DNA of 64,000 nucleotides from Puffinus mauretanicus (GCA_023333565.1 JAJKFH010000102.1:3038001-3102000); one strand, 5' to 3'; counted from the stretch's first letter, positions 26,066 to 39,531 are shown. Numbers and translations are program-made. Notes: generated from the letters alone by a model not told the origin.

Positions 26066-26588
26066 ATATTGTATCTTGAGAATTAGAGTCTGTGTTCTCA
26101 GCAGTTGTCGTGTTTGTGTGCATGTTTTATAAGAAAGGAGTTAAAGCTGAAAATAATCTCAGGAGACTCCATGCATGGGGAAGGCAAAAATCCAGCTTTC
26201 CCTTCACTTAGGAATATCCTACATCTTCAGAAGAGGGAATATAAATGTCTTGAAACAATAGGGAAAGAGTTCAGCCAGTTCCTCAGAGTTATAAAATCCT
26301 TCATCACTCACTACTGTCCCACTTGATTTACACTGCCTAAGGTGGGCCAGCCACACTTGAGCACTACGATAGCCAAATACATAACAATAAAAAGCTAAAA
26401 TAGTCATAAAACTTTTACACAGAGGATGTGACCAGCATAAACAGCTCACAACATGTGTCTAACTCGCAGAATAGGTGTCTGGGGCTGAGCAATCAGCGTC
26501 TGTGGAGCAAGAAAATAGCCATTGTTTTAAAAAAATAAATCATATGCTACACTACACAATCTAAATGCATAATAATTCTGACCCTGGT

Positions 26589-26602
26589 GCCCCCCTCTGG
26601 TT
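26589..26602 (-). promoter_or_regulatory. Possible CTCF-like motif
   Basis: On the minus strand the sequence reads AACCAGAGGGGGGC, one mismatch from the CTCF core CCASNAGRKGGC. A short degenerate match of this kind occurs by chance in tens of kilobases, so this is only a candidate. Confidence 0.2.
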
Positions 26603-27946
26603 ACGTACTGGGCTCTAGCTCCACAAAACAATTTTGCACCAAAATTTTGGAGCATTTCCATTTTGGCAAAAAGTGCTGTTTGGGGGAGACAAGCTGGGTT
26701 GCTAAGGTACGGGGATGTGGGAGAGACTGGTTCAAGTCTTTGCTCCTCTCCTTCAGGTCACAGTTTTTCTTCCCAGATTTCTCCAAACTAATTAGAGCAG
26801 GGACTGGACTCTGCTCATCTACACTGCAGGTCAGGTTTAGAGGTTTACTTCTGTTGTAGCGGGGGAAACCCAACAACATTAAATGGAAATATAAGTTTAA
26901 GCTTCACTGAGTGAAGTGATGATTCATCTGAGAATTGCCCTTTTGTGCACATTCCCACTGAAATATATTATACTAGCAACCCTTCACCCCTTCCCTTGGA
27001 CACCCCTTGTTGTAGATGAACTTACTGTTAGTATGTCTGGGGAGCATAGAAGCCTTTATGGGGGGAATTAACCCCACTTTCCAATGTTATCTGTTTACTT
27101 GGCTGAGCAAAGCTTGCTGGCTGTAGGATCTGCTACTGTTCTCTAGGCAGAAAATATTCACTGGGTAGAATTGGTTTATGAGCAAGTGGGCTTTGGCTAG
27201 GCATCAGGTCTGAAGTACCTGACACCTCATTAAGGACTGTGGTGATCTGAGGCACAGTGCCTTCTACATGTCTTCATTTATAGTGCTGTATATAGAATAT
27301 CCTTGGTCTGGTTTGGGCTGCAAGGATCTCTCAGGTGTTTGTTGTGTCCAGAGGAAGCCTGCAACACAGAAGCAGCAGAGCTATGCACTTCTAAAGGGTT
27401 TAGGTGAAGGCTTTGCACCTCTGAGGAAAGAGAGAGAGACATGGTGGCTTAGTAACGATGACAGCAGGAACAAAATACTGCATTTTTATGTACTTTAACA
27501 AGTAGAGCTCTACTGTATTAAAAAGGAAAGGGTTTGGAAATTGCCTGACTTGATTGATTTATTCCTATCGTATATGATGTCTAAGGCTATATTTGTAAAC
27601 ACTTTCTTATATCCACTGGAGACACTGTACAACACTACACTATACAGCTAGTTAGTTCTCAGTAATTGACCTACAGTCTTACTGGACCTCTTCCATTGAA
27701 TGGGATACACATCGAGCTGCTATGTTGGGCTTCAGCAGCCCATTGACCTTTAAACTTGTGGATCCTGGGTGATGTTCAGATTTGTTGGATCATATGTATA
27801 CATACGACCCTTCAGCAAGTTTCTGGGGTTTGGGATCCGTCTCCAGTTCCCTTCTGGGGAGCTATGGCTCTGAAATGTAGTTTCCTCTGATTTTGTACAA
27901 ACTCCTTTATCTTCTTTGTGCCATCTCCAGATCTCTACTCTTGTTC

Positions 27947-27960
27947 TTTTTTTTTTTTTT
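27947..27960. repeat. Poly(T) run (T14)
   Basis: Uninterrupted T14 in non-coding sequence. Confidence 0.9.
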
Positions 27961-28215
27961 GGATTATTGTTTTTTTCCTGTGGAGACTTCATGACGAATG
28001 GTGAAAGCAAGAAACATGGGTATTTTCCAAGGCACTTTCAAACCACATATATGCTGTATGCATGGGCACGGTTCATGGTAGATGCACAACTATAGAAAAA
28101 AGCAAATACTGCTTTGCAAACCTGGGTTCATTTTCCTCCTGCCACTTGACAGGCCCCTGCAGGGAGTGTGGCTGCCTCTTTTCTCTTCCTTCTCTATCCT
28201 GATTTCTGTTAGTTT

Positions 28216-28371
28216 CTGGTCTTTCATGTAATGGTTTCTCTTAACAGCCATAATAAGACCTTTTTTTTTTCTCATGTCCCCTGGGGATTGATCATGCTTA
28301 GCCGGCTCCAGCCTGCACCTCTTCCTTAGAGCCTTGTCATTACTGAGCCAAGGGCTGCAGGCCAGCGATTC
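28216..28371 (-). mobile_element. Possible decayed LINE (L2/CR1 clade) ORF2 fragment
   Basis: Within a 151-codon minus-strand frame (28090-28545), residues about 60-108 contain a 'SPWLS' step, then 'KALRKRCRLE' and, about 18 residues on, 'KGLIMAVKRNHY'. This order and spacing recall the linker between endonuclease and reverse transcriptase of L2/CR1-type LINEs ('PWxxxELRxLKRxxRxLE...LRxAKRxYY'). No reverse transcriptase core is visible before the frame ends, and the similarity is weak, so chance is a serious alternative. Confidence 0.22.
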
Positions 28372-29570
28372 TTTGGGGCTGAGACAGGAGGACAACAGCT
28401 CTTGACAACTACTGTTGCTCTCTAGAGACTTAATGACTGGGCATCTGCACCTGTCATCTACCTTTCTACAAATCTTGGGGCCCAGATTAACTCCTGGGCC
28501 CATGCTGTGCACATCACGACAGTAATGTAATGGACAGGATGTCATTTAGTATCAGCAGTCTAGATGTCTTCTGCAGTCTTAGCAGGTGCTAAGGTTTTGT
28601 AAATGCCTTTTTCCATCCATGCATCCCTGGTCATATCATATGTAAACTTAATATCCCTGATTGCCATACAAGCTCAACAAAGATTAGGAATGATTTATGT
28701 TGGTGGGAACCCTGATGATCCTGTCTCCAGAGAGGGTGGTTGGTTGGGAATATTTACAAGCTATAAAGCCAGGAAAGGTAACAAAGATAGATGAATGAAA
28801 ACACAGTTTAGAAAGTGTATCTGTGGACATGCGGATGGATACAACTGTAGTATACAGTTTGGGCAAGTTTTTTCCAGGAAAAAAAGGAAACATCTGTAAT
28901 GATGTTTGGAAAGCGGCATTGTGCATAAATTATCAGCACTGTTTAGAAATAATCAGGAATGGGTAAATCCGTGCTTCAGAACAGATAGCTATGCCTATTG
29001 CTTATGGCATGTGGTCATGTACCAAAGTCATTACTCTGAGTCAAATGCCATCTCCTTCTAAGGCCATATTACAGGCCTTCCAGCCGTGTACATACATAAG
29101 GACTGCCCAGGGTTTGGATCTGAGCCTCTAGCAGTGTGGCAGAAAAAGATGCTTGTGAAGATATGTGACTTTAAACAGGGAGGATGCACAGAAGCTGAGT
29201 GGAAACCAAGGAAGCAAATGGCATTGGAAGTCAGAATGTCTATTATTAGGCAATATCATGAAAAAGGGTAGACTCTTTTTCAGTACTTTTCTTGATACTT
29301 ATAGTTTTTCTTTACGAATGAATCGGAGGGAATAAAATGTAGCTAAAATGAGCAGCCCTATAATAACAGGAAAATCAGTATAACAAGACAGTAAAACTAA
29401 TGATACCAGAAAATTCAGAAATGGGCTGATGATTGAACTATTCAAATACTTGGACTCAACAAATTATGTACTTTCTGCGTTTGCACATTCCTGCATCTGA
29501 TATTTATATCTCAGAGAAAAACAGGAAAAAGAGGCTGGAGAGAGATCTTGTGAAGTTGGGATTGTTTGGG

Positions 29571-29585
29571 TTTTTTTTTTTTTTT
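29571..29585. repeat. Poly(T) run (T15)
   Basis: Uninterrupted T15 in non-coding sequence. Confidence 0.95.
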
Positions 29586-29976
29586 GAGATTTTTCTATAG
29601 AATTCACATAATTTGCTTACAGAAAATGTGAGGAATACATAATTTTTGGTAAAAGTAGGATCAATGCAAAGACTTTTTGAAAGGTGGACATTTAAAAAAA
29701 TATCTGACCTTTTAAAAATGAAAATGATTCTATGTGAGCAAAGGCCTCTCTTATGGCATTGCCTTGTAACTGAGGGAAGCACAACCATCTGGGTTGTTTT
29801 TGTTTTGTTTGTCTGTTTTCACCAGTCTCTCATGTGATATGTTCTAAAAGCTGCCAAATCCTCTCAAATCTTGGGTGGCCTGGGCCTGAAACAATAAGCA
29901 GTCCAATTCCCATACTGTTGCAGTATGTAGCCACCAATATATTTTTTTCCTGATTGAATTTGGACAGAGAGATTAT

Positions 29977-29990
29977 AAAAAAAAAAAAAA
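29977..29990. repeat. Poly(A) run (A14)
   Basis: Uninterrupted A14. No polyadenylation signal or retrocopy body is apparent on its left. Confidence 0.95.
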
Positions 29991-31427
29991 CAACTTCCTT
30001 TGAAAAAATGAATCAAAATGTCTTCTGTTAATCCTTCTGAGCATATGAAGTCCATGTTCATAAGCCAGAACTTGTACCATATGATTTTTATAATCAATCA
30101 CAACTAATCTGGAAGATAAAGCAATGGGGAAATTGGTCACTGTACCAGAAAGCCTAAGCTAAACACTTTTCTGGGTATTTCTCTGTTTGTGCTTCTTCAC
30201 ATATCTTTGGTGGCTTCAAATAGAGACTGTGGTAGAAAACAATGAATAATATTACTGCAGGAGCTAAAATTTCTTTCATTGCAGTCTTTTTTTTACAGAT
30301 TCTCTGAATTTCACTGGAATGTATTTCACAGGAGTTAATTTTTGTCTCTTTTTGATTAAACATTATTGAAGAAATTTTGAAAGCAGTTGAAGCATGTTGT
30401 TCTAACATTCATCTCTCTTTCTGATACTTTTACTTCGATAAAAAGTTCAGTGGGGAATTAGAAAAGATGTCCTTTGACGTTGTCAAGAGAAGGTACATCT
30501 GAAATTTCATTTAATTAGAAATTTTTTCCTTCTTCCAATTAAATAATGAATTCAAGGATAGTCCTGAAATGTTGGAATTTCCCGTAAAACAGACGTTTGG
30601 GACTTTGACCAGCCCAGAGAAGTGTTTGGATAGAATTTTGCCTGATCATAGCATTGTGCAAATATTATTTAAGGCTCAGTGTGCCTCTGGCGCAGGTAGG
30701 GGATGGAACAGTTCACATACACCGCAAGGGACAGTATGGTTTCTTTGCATTACTTACATTTCACAACAGCTCTTTGTGGCTTCAGGCGGGCGCTGAGCAC
30801 AACAAATGCCGGTGGGATTCTGCAGCTGAGTGCAGTGCAAACTGAGGAGTAAGCTCCGCTTATGTGGGCTGAGGAGAATGAGCAAATCCTCTCACTGTGA
30901 TTTTTATGAGTTCCTGACATACGCTGGAGGCAGGATGACAATAGTTTGAAATATAGGACTATACATTCTGGTGTGTATAGTTATCCTACTGCCTAGTTAT
31001 GCAATCAGCAGCTTAATTGTTTTATAGTCTGGTTCAGGGTCCATCAGAAATGGGTCTGGTACCTCACTGAAGGCTGGTGAATTTATCTGAGACCTGCTTA
31101 GAAGTGGGAAGTGTCGCCAATCAGACTGTGCAGGGACTTGGGCAAGCTCTTTGTTTCTTTGATATTTTCATTGCAAGCATCTGTGTAAGGAAACCCCTTG
31201 CGATTCTGAGGAAGCATTCAATTGTATATAACTGCTCAGAAACCAAGTTAAATAAGCCAAGTGTCAGTTTTTTCAGTCAAACGTGGAGTATTTGAAACTT
31301 GCTTTGAATGCTAAAAGATGGCAATCAAATGCAGAAACATGTTTCTGACTCATAATCAATTTAAAATCTCTTTAAAAACTAAGGCCACTTATTAGAACAC
31401 CTATCACTATCACCATCAACTATGATG

Positions 31428-31444
31428 TTTTTTTTTTTTTTTTT
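31428..31444. repeat. Poly(T) run (T17)
   Basis: Uninterrupted T17 in AT-rich sequence. Confidence 0.95.
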
Positions 31445-33274
31445 GCTTGTGGTGTTATAGTGTGTTCTGGAAAAAGTCAAACTTGTGATATTTCTTTTAA
31501 TGAATCCAAACAATAGCTATTAGTTAGGAATTCACGCATGCATTCTGACACTCAGAAGCAGCTCTGACTCGAGGCGTATGGATGTTTATCTTGATGGTTA
31601 GAATATCATATGTGGTAGATTCTGGCAAGGACATCCCTTTCCTTTACCCCAAAACATTTAACAGTGATGAAAAGACTTTTGTAAAGGCAAGCATAATTCT
31701 TCCCATATTTGTGCTTAGAAAAAGTTCATTGATTATTTTTTGTTTATGGAAGCTGTCTTTGTGGCTGCAAATAATAAAGTTATTAACCATAAGCCGCTGG
31801 TGACTGGTTTATGTCATCAGTATCTAAACTTGCAGCACTGGGAATTGCTCTTAATGGCTTGTGAGACTGAGTATTAGAAATGAGAAGAATGTGGTAATGG
31901 TGCTGCCTTAATCAAGGGTAGCACATGATAACCTAGAGAGTTTCATGGAAGAATAAATTATTTTCTTTACAGAAAAATGTAATGAATGCTCAGCCAATGT
32001 TCTCAAAGATGTGTCTTTTCAGTCTCTAATATAAAAAAGTGCAACCTTTCAAAGACTGCTTTTTTTTTTTTAGAGCTTTTTATCCTGAGACCCTTATTTT
32101 ATTAAGCCAACTGTGAAACCTACTTTGAAAGGGATACTCTGAACGTGTATTGCATAGGCATCCCCATGCTAATTTTTTTTGTGGTAAAACGTAAACTAGG
32201 AATACAGTGCTACAGAGCCTGTGTGATGGCAAAGAACATGCTTTATACCTGCAGAAATCTGTGACCTGCTTGGGTTACTAGGTTCCCATTGATCCTTACA
32301 GCAGTTATTCAAGGTGTCTGGAAGCAATTCTTGTGTCCACTGTTACCACTGCAAAAAGACACAGGAGCATTGCAGTCTTCCCTGACATTGTATGGCTTGT
32401 CTGAAGAAGTGGTATCTAAGGACATACCATGACTTACAAAAGAAGAATTTCAGAAACCCTGTAGGAACATTAGTATCACATTTCCATTCCTCCTGAATCA
32501 GAATTGGAGGAAGATCATTATAAGCACTTAAAGCACTTCAAATATAAATTCAAAGGACTGAATGGGGAAAAGATGGAGTTTTTAATGAGTACCAGTGCAC
32601 TTCATACAGCTGGCACTGGGTGCTCAATTGCTGTGAATTATTCTTGAAGGAACAAATAAGAGAAAATTTGACTTTCTGTGATTTTCATCTGTCTTAAAGA
32701 ATAGGAAAAAAGATATGCTCTTGGTAACCTCAATATGCTGGAGGTTACACTAAAGTTGAGGAGTTCAGAGCTTGCCACAGAAGGTGAACATGGGTCATTC
32801 TGGAAAGGGAAGGGACAAAAAGAAATTGGAGCCACTCAGGAGATCAGATATTTTAGTGAGTATTTGATGAATGCTGATCATGGGAGAGCCAGAAGGTCAC
32901 AAAGTAATTTTTTCAGTTAAGCATGACCCTTGCCTAGAGAATTAAACCTAGCACTTTTGATTTCACCTTCTGACCAAAGAGCAGGCCAAAGCAGATTTGA
33001 TAGAATGTGCTCAAAGCAGAAAGCTACATTCTACATCAACCTCAATTTTGCCATAAACTGTGGCTACATCACTTGCATAGCAAAGCACAGGGATTTCAAC
33101 TCTTGGAAGCAAAGTCATTCTGAAGTGCAGAGGAACTGGAGACTGGAACTGTGAGAAACATATGAGCTGTTACTCCTCTGTCCTGTATACTTTTGTAGTT
33201 ACCTCATCATGTGTTATGCCAGTGATTTAGCTTATATAGACAAATAGCGTAGCTGTCTGCAGTTCAAAGCCCCA

Positions 33275-33290
33275 GCTGCCCCCTGATAGC
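33275..33290 (-). promoter_or_regulatory. Candidate CTCF-type site
   Basis: On the minus strand the sequence reads GCTATCAGGGGGCAGC. The AGGGGGCAG core equals the conserved centre of the vertebrate CTCF consensus (CCACCAGGGGGCAGC); the upstream CCACC part is replaced by CTATC. It is the best CTCF-like match I noticed, but not proof of binding. Confidence 0.3.
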
Positions 33291-34374
33291 TTCCCCTTGA
33301 GAAATTCTGTCATGCTACTTTGTCAATACAAATGATCGAGACATACTGGGAATACTGGAGGATAGGAAACATAGAATGAAATGTAATTTCAAAATACATA
33401 GCATGGAGGCTTCCATACTGGTCCTATTTTAAAATTCATATTTAATTTTTTTTATTTAAATGAAGCTGCCACAGGAAATTGCCTGTCAGAGGACATTACC
33501 CAGAGCTCTTAAGAGGAAGCTGGGTGTGTCTAGATTTGGAGAGGAGCAAATGTCATGCTGGATGGTTAGCTATTGCACTAAATGCTGTATCCTTCAGAGA
33601 AACTGGTGCGGGGGTTCATACTTTCCTAGGATTGTTGGTGTGGAGTCCTGCCTGTGCACGAATGATTGTTGGGTACGTGGAGATCCCACTGGCACGAGTG
33701 TCTCCTACAACCTGCTGCTGGGGTGTAAGGGACCACCTCACGGGAACTTGAATCCCCACTAAGATTATTAGGCAATGTTGCGATAGGAATAGTCATAATT
33801 TCAGTGACGCCTCTCTCAGCTCTGGGACAAGGTGGTTTGGCAGTGCGTGCTGCTAGATGAACATTAGGGACTCAGTGCACTCCTATATCCGCTTCTCAAA
33901 TTTGGTCCACGGTATTACATAAACCATATTGCTAATGTTTCTTCATTTGCTTCCTCTTCTCTTCTAACTCTTTCATTTCTTCTGAGGCAGATATTGCAGT
34001 TACCCTTCCCTCCACTGGATAAACCCAAGGGCAGACAGAGGTTTTGGCTTAGCAAAATGTCTGGGACTGCTGATGAGGCTCTGTCTGCTGTGCCTGCTCC
34101 TCTTTCCTATAGATTCCTTGACCATGGCAATGACAGAAATTTGGCTTTTCCAAGGAAGTGGCAAAGGCTTGTTCTATCCAGAAGGATTGCATGGCTGGAA
34201 GATTGAGGGAGGGATGTACTCTGACTGATGCGTAGCTCCTTCCACAGAACCACCGTGTTACTTTGGCACAGCCACAGTCTGCTCTAGTGGGCTTTTAGCT
34301 CTGGCTCTGCTATTGCACAAGCTGACAGGGGGTGATGCAGGGCACTAGAGATCTTATTTTAAATGACTTTGTTC

Positions 34375-34386
34375 ACTAGCGCTAGT
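34375..34386. repeat. 12-bp perfect palindrome
   Basis: ACTAGCGCTAGT equals its own reverse complement and contains a CpG. No assigned role. Confidence 0.85.
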
Positions 34387-35136
34387 AGCACTTGCACAGC
34401 ACCTGTGTGCTCAGAGCATGACACAAAGCCACAAGTGGTTTATTTGTTCTGAGCTGGGACGGCGCAGCTCTGCCACTCTGCATGTAATAGCAATAGGAGG
34501 GTGAAAATGGGGAATGGGTGCCCTTGTCCCCACAGTCTTCGCCCTCTCGTTCTGCTTAGTGCTGGGTTTGGTGAGGTGTCCGACAAGTCTTGTGTTCCAG
34601 TCTTTTGCTATGCACCCTGCAATAATTCTGGGTTCTCACATTGCTGTAACAATAGGATACGCCAGAGAATATTGATTTGATTAGGCTGACACTTGGTTTA
34701 CCCTAGTCTGAGTGAGAGGAGAATTAAGGCCAAGGAATATGCCTCACCCTCAAAATGCCCGTACCAGCAGCTGTGCAATTTGTAACTTGGTTGCAAAAGT
34801 AAATGATGGCACCAACTTTTCTGTCTGGAAAACAATACTCAGAATAAAGCCAAATTTACAAAGAAGGAGCGTGTACAGTGCAATTGTTTTGAGCAAATGC
34901 ACTGATTTTTCTCAAACCAAGGCAAATTGAGAATGTACACAAATTTTCTGAGCACTGCTAATTTCATTGTGCATAATTTTTCATGGCTGGCAATGGAAAA
35001 CAGGGGTGTTTGGAAAAAGATACACATCTGCTGTTCATAGTTTGTACTCTGTGCAAGAGAAGTGGGCATGCCCTTCAGGAAAACGGGTGTCCCTGAGGGC
35101 AGAGTTCCCTTACCATATGTTAGCCTGCAGAAAAAG

Positions 35137-35146
35137 TATATAAAAG
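35137..35146 (+). promoter_or_regulatory. TATA-box-like string
   Basis: TATATAAAAG is a strong consensus TATA box, but no first exon, CpG enrichment or open frame of note follows within the expected 25-35 bases. In AT-rich DNA such strings are common. Confidence 0.12.
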
Positions 35147-36270
35147 TCCTACTTTCCGAAGTAATCCAGAAGAGCTCTTTTCTTCCTTTTCTACCAATGA
35201 GTAGAGGTGCTGTGAAGTTTCTGTTCTTTGGGGGGCACTGTGTACTTGTAGCTAGGCTTAGTTTTGTAGTGGAAAAGTGCAGGTATTCTGTTTTCTTTGG
35301 AATATGGGCCACTATGTTTTTTGTTTTGCTTTCACTAAGGTAAAGTCACTGTGTCCATGATTGATTCTTTCTTATTGTGGGTAAAGTGTCTCTTTCCGGC
35401 AGGTTTTGGAATCCTTTTTTTGTTTTGATTATTCTTTTTAGTATATAAATGTGCTTTGCATATATTTAGCTGGCTAAACCAAGAGAAATAAAATACCACA
35501 CCTAGCAGAAATAGGCAGATATGCCACACCAAAATTAATGGTAACGATACATAATTATATGCCTACTTTTTCATTTCTTTAATCCAAGGTGAGGGAGTGC
35601 TGCTCCAGGAAACATTGGACTGCTCCCTACTCTCAGGGTGCTAGGTAAGTCTCTGTTCCCCACAGCAGGAGGGGTCTCTTCTTTCCCAATACCTTTACGC
35701 AAGCTGAAACTGGTACCATCTTCTGCCCTGCATTTCTTGGTTGGTTCTCATGGCGTAGACTGATGCATGGCATGCTTCTTGATTCCTGCACCTTAAACAG
35801 GATCCATAGTTTTTTTCATTTATTGCTTTTGTTAGCACCCAGAAGACTCATAATGCTTTTCAGGAGGGAAAGAGAACACGGTCCTAGCCACTCATGGGGA
35901 TTTGTGGCACTTTGAGTGGGAGGCTTGGTGCCCTGGGTTTCCTATTTGTCAGTGCAGCTCTTCTGGATGTGCTAAACATCCCTGATGTGAACAGCCCGTT
36001 GGAGGGCTCTGTCTCTTCCACTGGATATATACGAGTCTTAGGGAGACTGAGGCTGGCATCTGAGTTAAGACAGACGTGCATCCCTCTCGGTATCTACATT
36101 CTAGTCCTTGTTACTGTGTCTAAGCAGCACTAGCTTTTTATTTCCAGCTGACTGACATCGTACTGCACACAGCCCTGCGTTTGAAGAGATGCTTGTATTC
36201 CTCTGCTCTCTTTTGTGGTAGCTTTTACGCCCTCTTTGAGTGCACTGGTGGCTTTGAAGTCCTATGGATT

Positions 36271-36309
36271 GTGCTGTTCCAGGCCAAAAGATATGGCCTG
36301 AAGCAGCAT
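36271..36309. other. 16-bp stem hairpin with 7-base loop
   Basis: The arm at 36271-36286 pairs with 36294-36309 around the loop AAAGATA. The inner seven pairs (CAGGCCA with TGGCCTG) are perfect. Outside them come one C/A mismatch, then T-A, a T.G wobble and GCTG against CAGC, with one further pair and a terminal wobble. It is the second notable hairpin of the window and is too short for a typical pre-miRNA. Confidence 0.8.
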
Positions 36310-39048
36310 GCGTAAAATTTTCCTAAAAAGTTACCTCTGCCTCTCTAACATAGAAGAAGCTTGTCTGTGCCCAGGAGGTAATCATAAGGATGACCAAATC
36401 TGCTCACGGTGTGTGGGCTTCTCCCTCATGCACTTTGAAGCAATCCCCCAGACAGACCTGCCAGCTGGGTGGCTTGCTCACAAATCTAAGCTTACTCACC
36501 TTCATGTCAGATGTGCACAGCTGTGAGCACCACCATCTGGGCTGTATCCTCTGTATATAAGATTAGGTTGATTTCAGATGAGCTGTGGAAATGGCATAGC
36601 CATAGCATCATTTAGAAATCGTCTGCTGGGGTGGGGGGAACCCACACTGTGCTCTCTTTATGTTATGAGGGGGCATGAGAAAATGTGCAGAGCCAAACCA
36701 TGCTTTCCACTCTGGCCTGGAGCAAGAGAGGAGGTGTGAGCTACCCCATGGTGCACGGCACATTTCCTGCCCGCTGCTCTATTGTACCAAGGGAGGAAGA
36801 AAGCAAAGTCTGCTGGAGAGGGTGCCCCTACCTATTGTGCTGTGTCTGACCAGGGTACAGAGGGCAGACTGCATAAGTGTAAGTTGGTGTCCTATCTCCT
36901 CAACTGCTCCTGGTGCTGACTTTTCTCTGGGTTTGCTTCTTATCCGACCCAGTTCCTAGGGCAGTTGTGTCCTTTAGGGGCCAATGGAGGCTTAGTCCTC
37001 CTTGTTTCTGTTCACGCAAGCAACACAGGTCTCGCCTACCTTGGTATATATAACAAGACTTTCTGCAAGATCTTGTTAGCCTGGACATCTTGTGTAATCT
37101 CGCAACAGTCCCCCTCATCTTTGACCATGATGTTCCACTTAGAGAGCACTTAGGTTCTGGAGGGGCTGAAAGTGAAGAATGATGGAGTTGTGACTGGTAT
37201 TTCAGGGTGCTTGGAGATACTCAACGCTATGTTGAATGCTCCAATATACAGTGAGGAGCAGGAGAGGTTTGTTTAATGTTGCCAGGGCAGAGAGTCCTAC
37301 CTCTCTTCTTGAGACGTAGTCTTTTGATACCCCCTTTATCTCCCTAGAAGGTTGACAGCGTAGGACCAAGGCTCTGCCCCTGCCATATGCAGCCATGTGC
37401 CCCTCCAGAGATAAATTTTGTCATTGGAAGTAGTAAAACTCCCTTCCCTCGCTGTCCTGCTCAGAGACAAAGAATGGCAATAGAATTTACAATAAACAGT
37501 TGCCCTGCTTAGCTGTGAAGAGTGCTGTGAAGGGAACCTAAACGTGACAGTTAAAAGCGCTGCTGGTTGGGTCCGAGGGTGTTTGCTAGAGCGAGAGCCA
37601 TGTTCAGCTGTAGCCGTGGTTGCCAGGACTCAATGGATGCTGACTCTTGCTGCTGACAGGATTATAACCTTTTGTATCTGTGACCCGTGCCAGCACTCCA
37701 GCATGTCACACCTTTGTAACTGGTACCAGGATTGGAAATAAAGACCACTTTTTTGTCAGCAGGGCTGAGTGACACATCTTCATTATCCTGGTGCAGAAGG
37801 AAGCCTGCTTCTTTGTGTCCGTCTCTCCACTTGGGAGTAGAGTCGGTCACTCCTAGCACAGACCTCGCTACTGTGATTCTCCTAAGCAGAGCTTTGGCCT
37901 CCCCACCTAAACACAAAGCATCCGTGCTAGTTACAGGACGGAAGCTCCTTTCTAAAGATTTCTAACTTGGTGCTGTGAGCCCTAGGACAGTTTGACCCAC
38001 TGTTAGCTGCACAGACCACCAAAAAATTAGATGCCGGGGATGTGAGGCAGTGGCCAAATTGGTTGGGTACAGATGGGAAGAATGGCCTTCCCCATCGTGT
38101 ATTTGATGCTCTGTATGCATCTTGCTGTGTTGTGGGAATGTGCAGGGGTGGGGAACATACTTCCTCTTTGTTTCTGAAAAGGCAGCTGAAGTCGTTGCAG
38201 TGACAGTGGTGGGAGACTCTGTGCTACTCAGTAATGGCCACGTGCACCTCATCAAATAAAGAGAAGAAAAATAATTTCTGGAATCTCAATAATAAAAAGC
38301 GACTTCATTTTGAAAAGTAAAAGATTCCCTCCCCAAATACCCCAAAGACTTTTTCCAGGCAGGGAGCACAGCTCTGCCATCGCAGCTGCTTTGGGAAGAA
38401 GGCGTGGAGAAGGAGTGGAACAGGAATAATCCAAGTGGCCCCTTTGGCCACTGCTGCCTGACGAGTCTTGGGGGCTTTGCGGTGCCAAAACGCAAGTTCT
38501 TCAGAGTGGCGGTATGCAGCAACCAGACCTGCCTCCCAGGGGATGATTTATAGTGTACTTTCTAGACCACAGACTTACCTCAGCTTTAGATTGTAAATTT
38601 TGTAGGAAAAATTGATAAACCTGCGAGAGCCACAGTCTCGACAGAGATTTCCAGGTACTTCTAACATGATTCTTCTGAGGGAGTGACTGCAGGCTTAGGC
38701 CTTCAAGAATGCTCCAACAGCCCAGCACGTACAAGCGATTTGGCTCTTATCGCAAACAGTCCCACCCTTACCCTGAGTTATCGAGCTCAAGAGCTTAGCA
38801 ATGAGCACTTGCAGGGCCCTTACCATGATAAGGTATCGATATTAAAATTGTGCTTGGTTTGGGGGTTTAATTTCTGCATATACTATTTTTTCTATGTCTT
38901 ATGTGTGCAGTCATAAACCAGGAGTTGGGTTATTCAGCCCCCAAAAATGTTTTTAGCTCTGTGCTATGACACAAAGAATCTCTGATTGTCAAAGCAGAGG
39001 GGGTAGGAAGCCGTGGCGAGAGTAGCAACCCTGGTGATGAGGGCAAGG

Positions 39049-39062
39049 ACTATCATGATAGT
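39049..39062. repeat. 14-bp perfect palindrome
   Basis: ACTATCATGATAGT equals its own reverse complement; the pairing can extend by two more bases on each side with one wobble. Confidence 0.85.
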
Positions 39063-39454
39063 TCCCCAAATTCCTACTATTCTGGATTTAGGCGTATTGT
39101 AACTATGTATTTGCAGCAGGCATTTACAGGTGGCTCCTAGTCATAGGATGCAGAGGGGCACCCACTAGAAATTTAACTCTGCATTCTTCATAGCTCAAGT
39201 TTCTAGTAATTTCTCCAGGAAAATTATGGTACCTGTGCCCGTTCATTGGCTTCAAAGCTTCAAGTCATGGAATTCAAAAGTTTCTCTAGGTGAAATTCAG
39301 CTCACCAAGAAGGATGCAAACTTTACTTTTCATGACATCATTTCCCCAAAGCAAAATTGGTCTTTTTGCAGAACGTGAATGGAAAAGTGACTTAGAATAC
39401 AAAGAATTTGGGATGTTTTGACAAGGGAGCATCAAACTCATGGTAAGTCTCTCT

Positions 39455-39531
39455 CAAAAAAACCAAACCAAACCAAACAAACCCCAACAAACCCCGAAAT
39501 AAGAAACCACAAACAAACAAACAAAACCCCA
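39455..39531. repeat. A/C-rich low-complexity block
   Basis: Repeated AACCAAACC, AAACAAACC and CAAACAAACAAA units over about 75 bases. It is similar in style to the blocks at 23.37 and 51.69 kb. Confidence 0.85.

Larger units (their letters stand above)
25980..33260. other. AT-rich non-coding DNA, no gene recognised
   Basis: No conserved coding sequence identified. It contains homopolymers (27.95, 28.26, 29.57, 29.98, 31.43 kb), an AGG repeat (26.05 kb), a small hairpin (stem TGCTGTT/AACAGCA, 26033-26051) and a weak LINE-like frame near 28.3 kb. Confidence 0.7.

Noticed and set aside
33460..33762. Two overlapping 100- and 90-codon plus-strand frames
   Set aside because: Two frames sharing the same bases cannot both be coding; neither shows a known motif or good splice boundaries.
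34839..35312. 157-codon minus-strand frame
   Set aside because: Length is compatible with chance in 64 kb, the translation is unrecognised, and a 93-codon plus-strand frame covers part of it.
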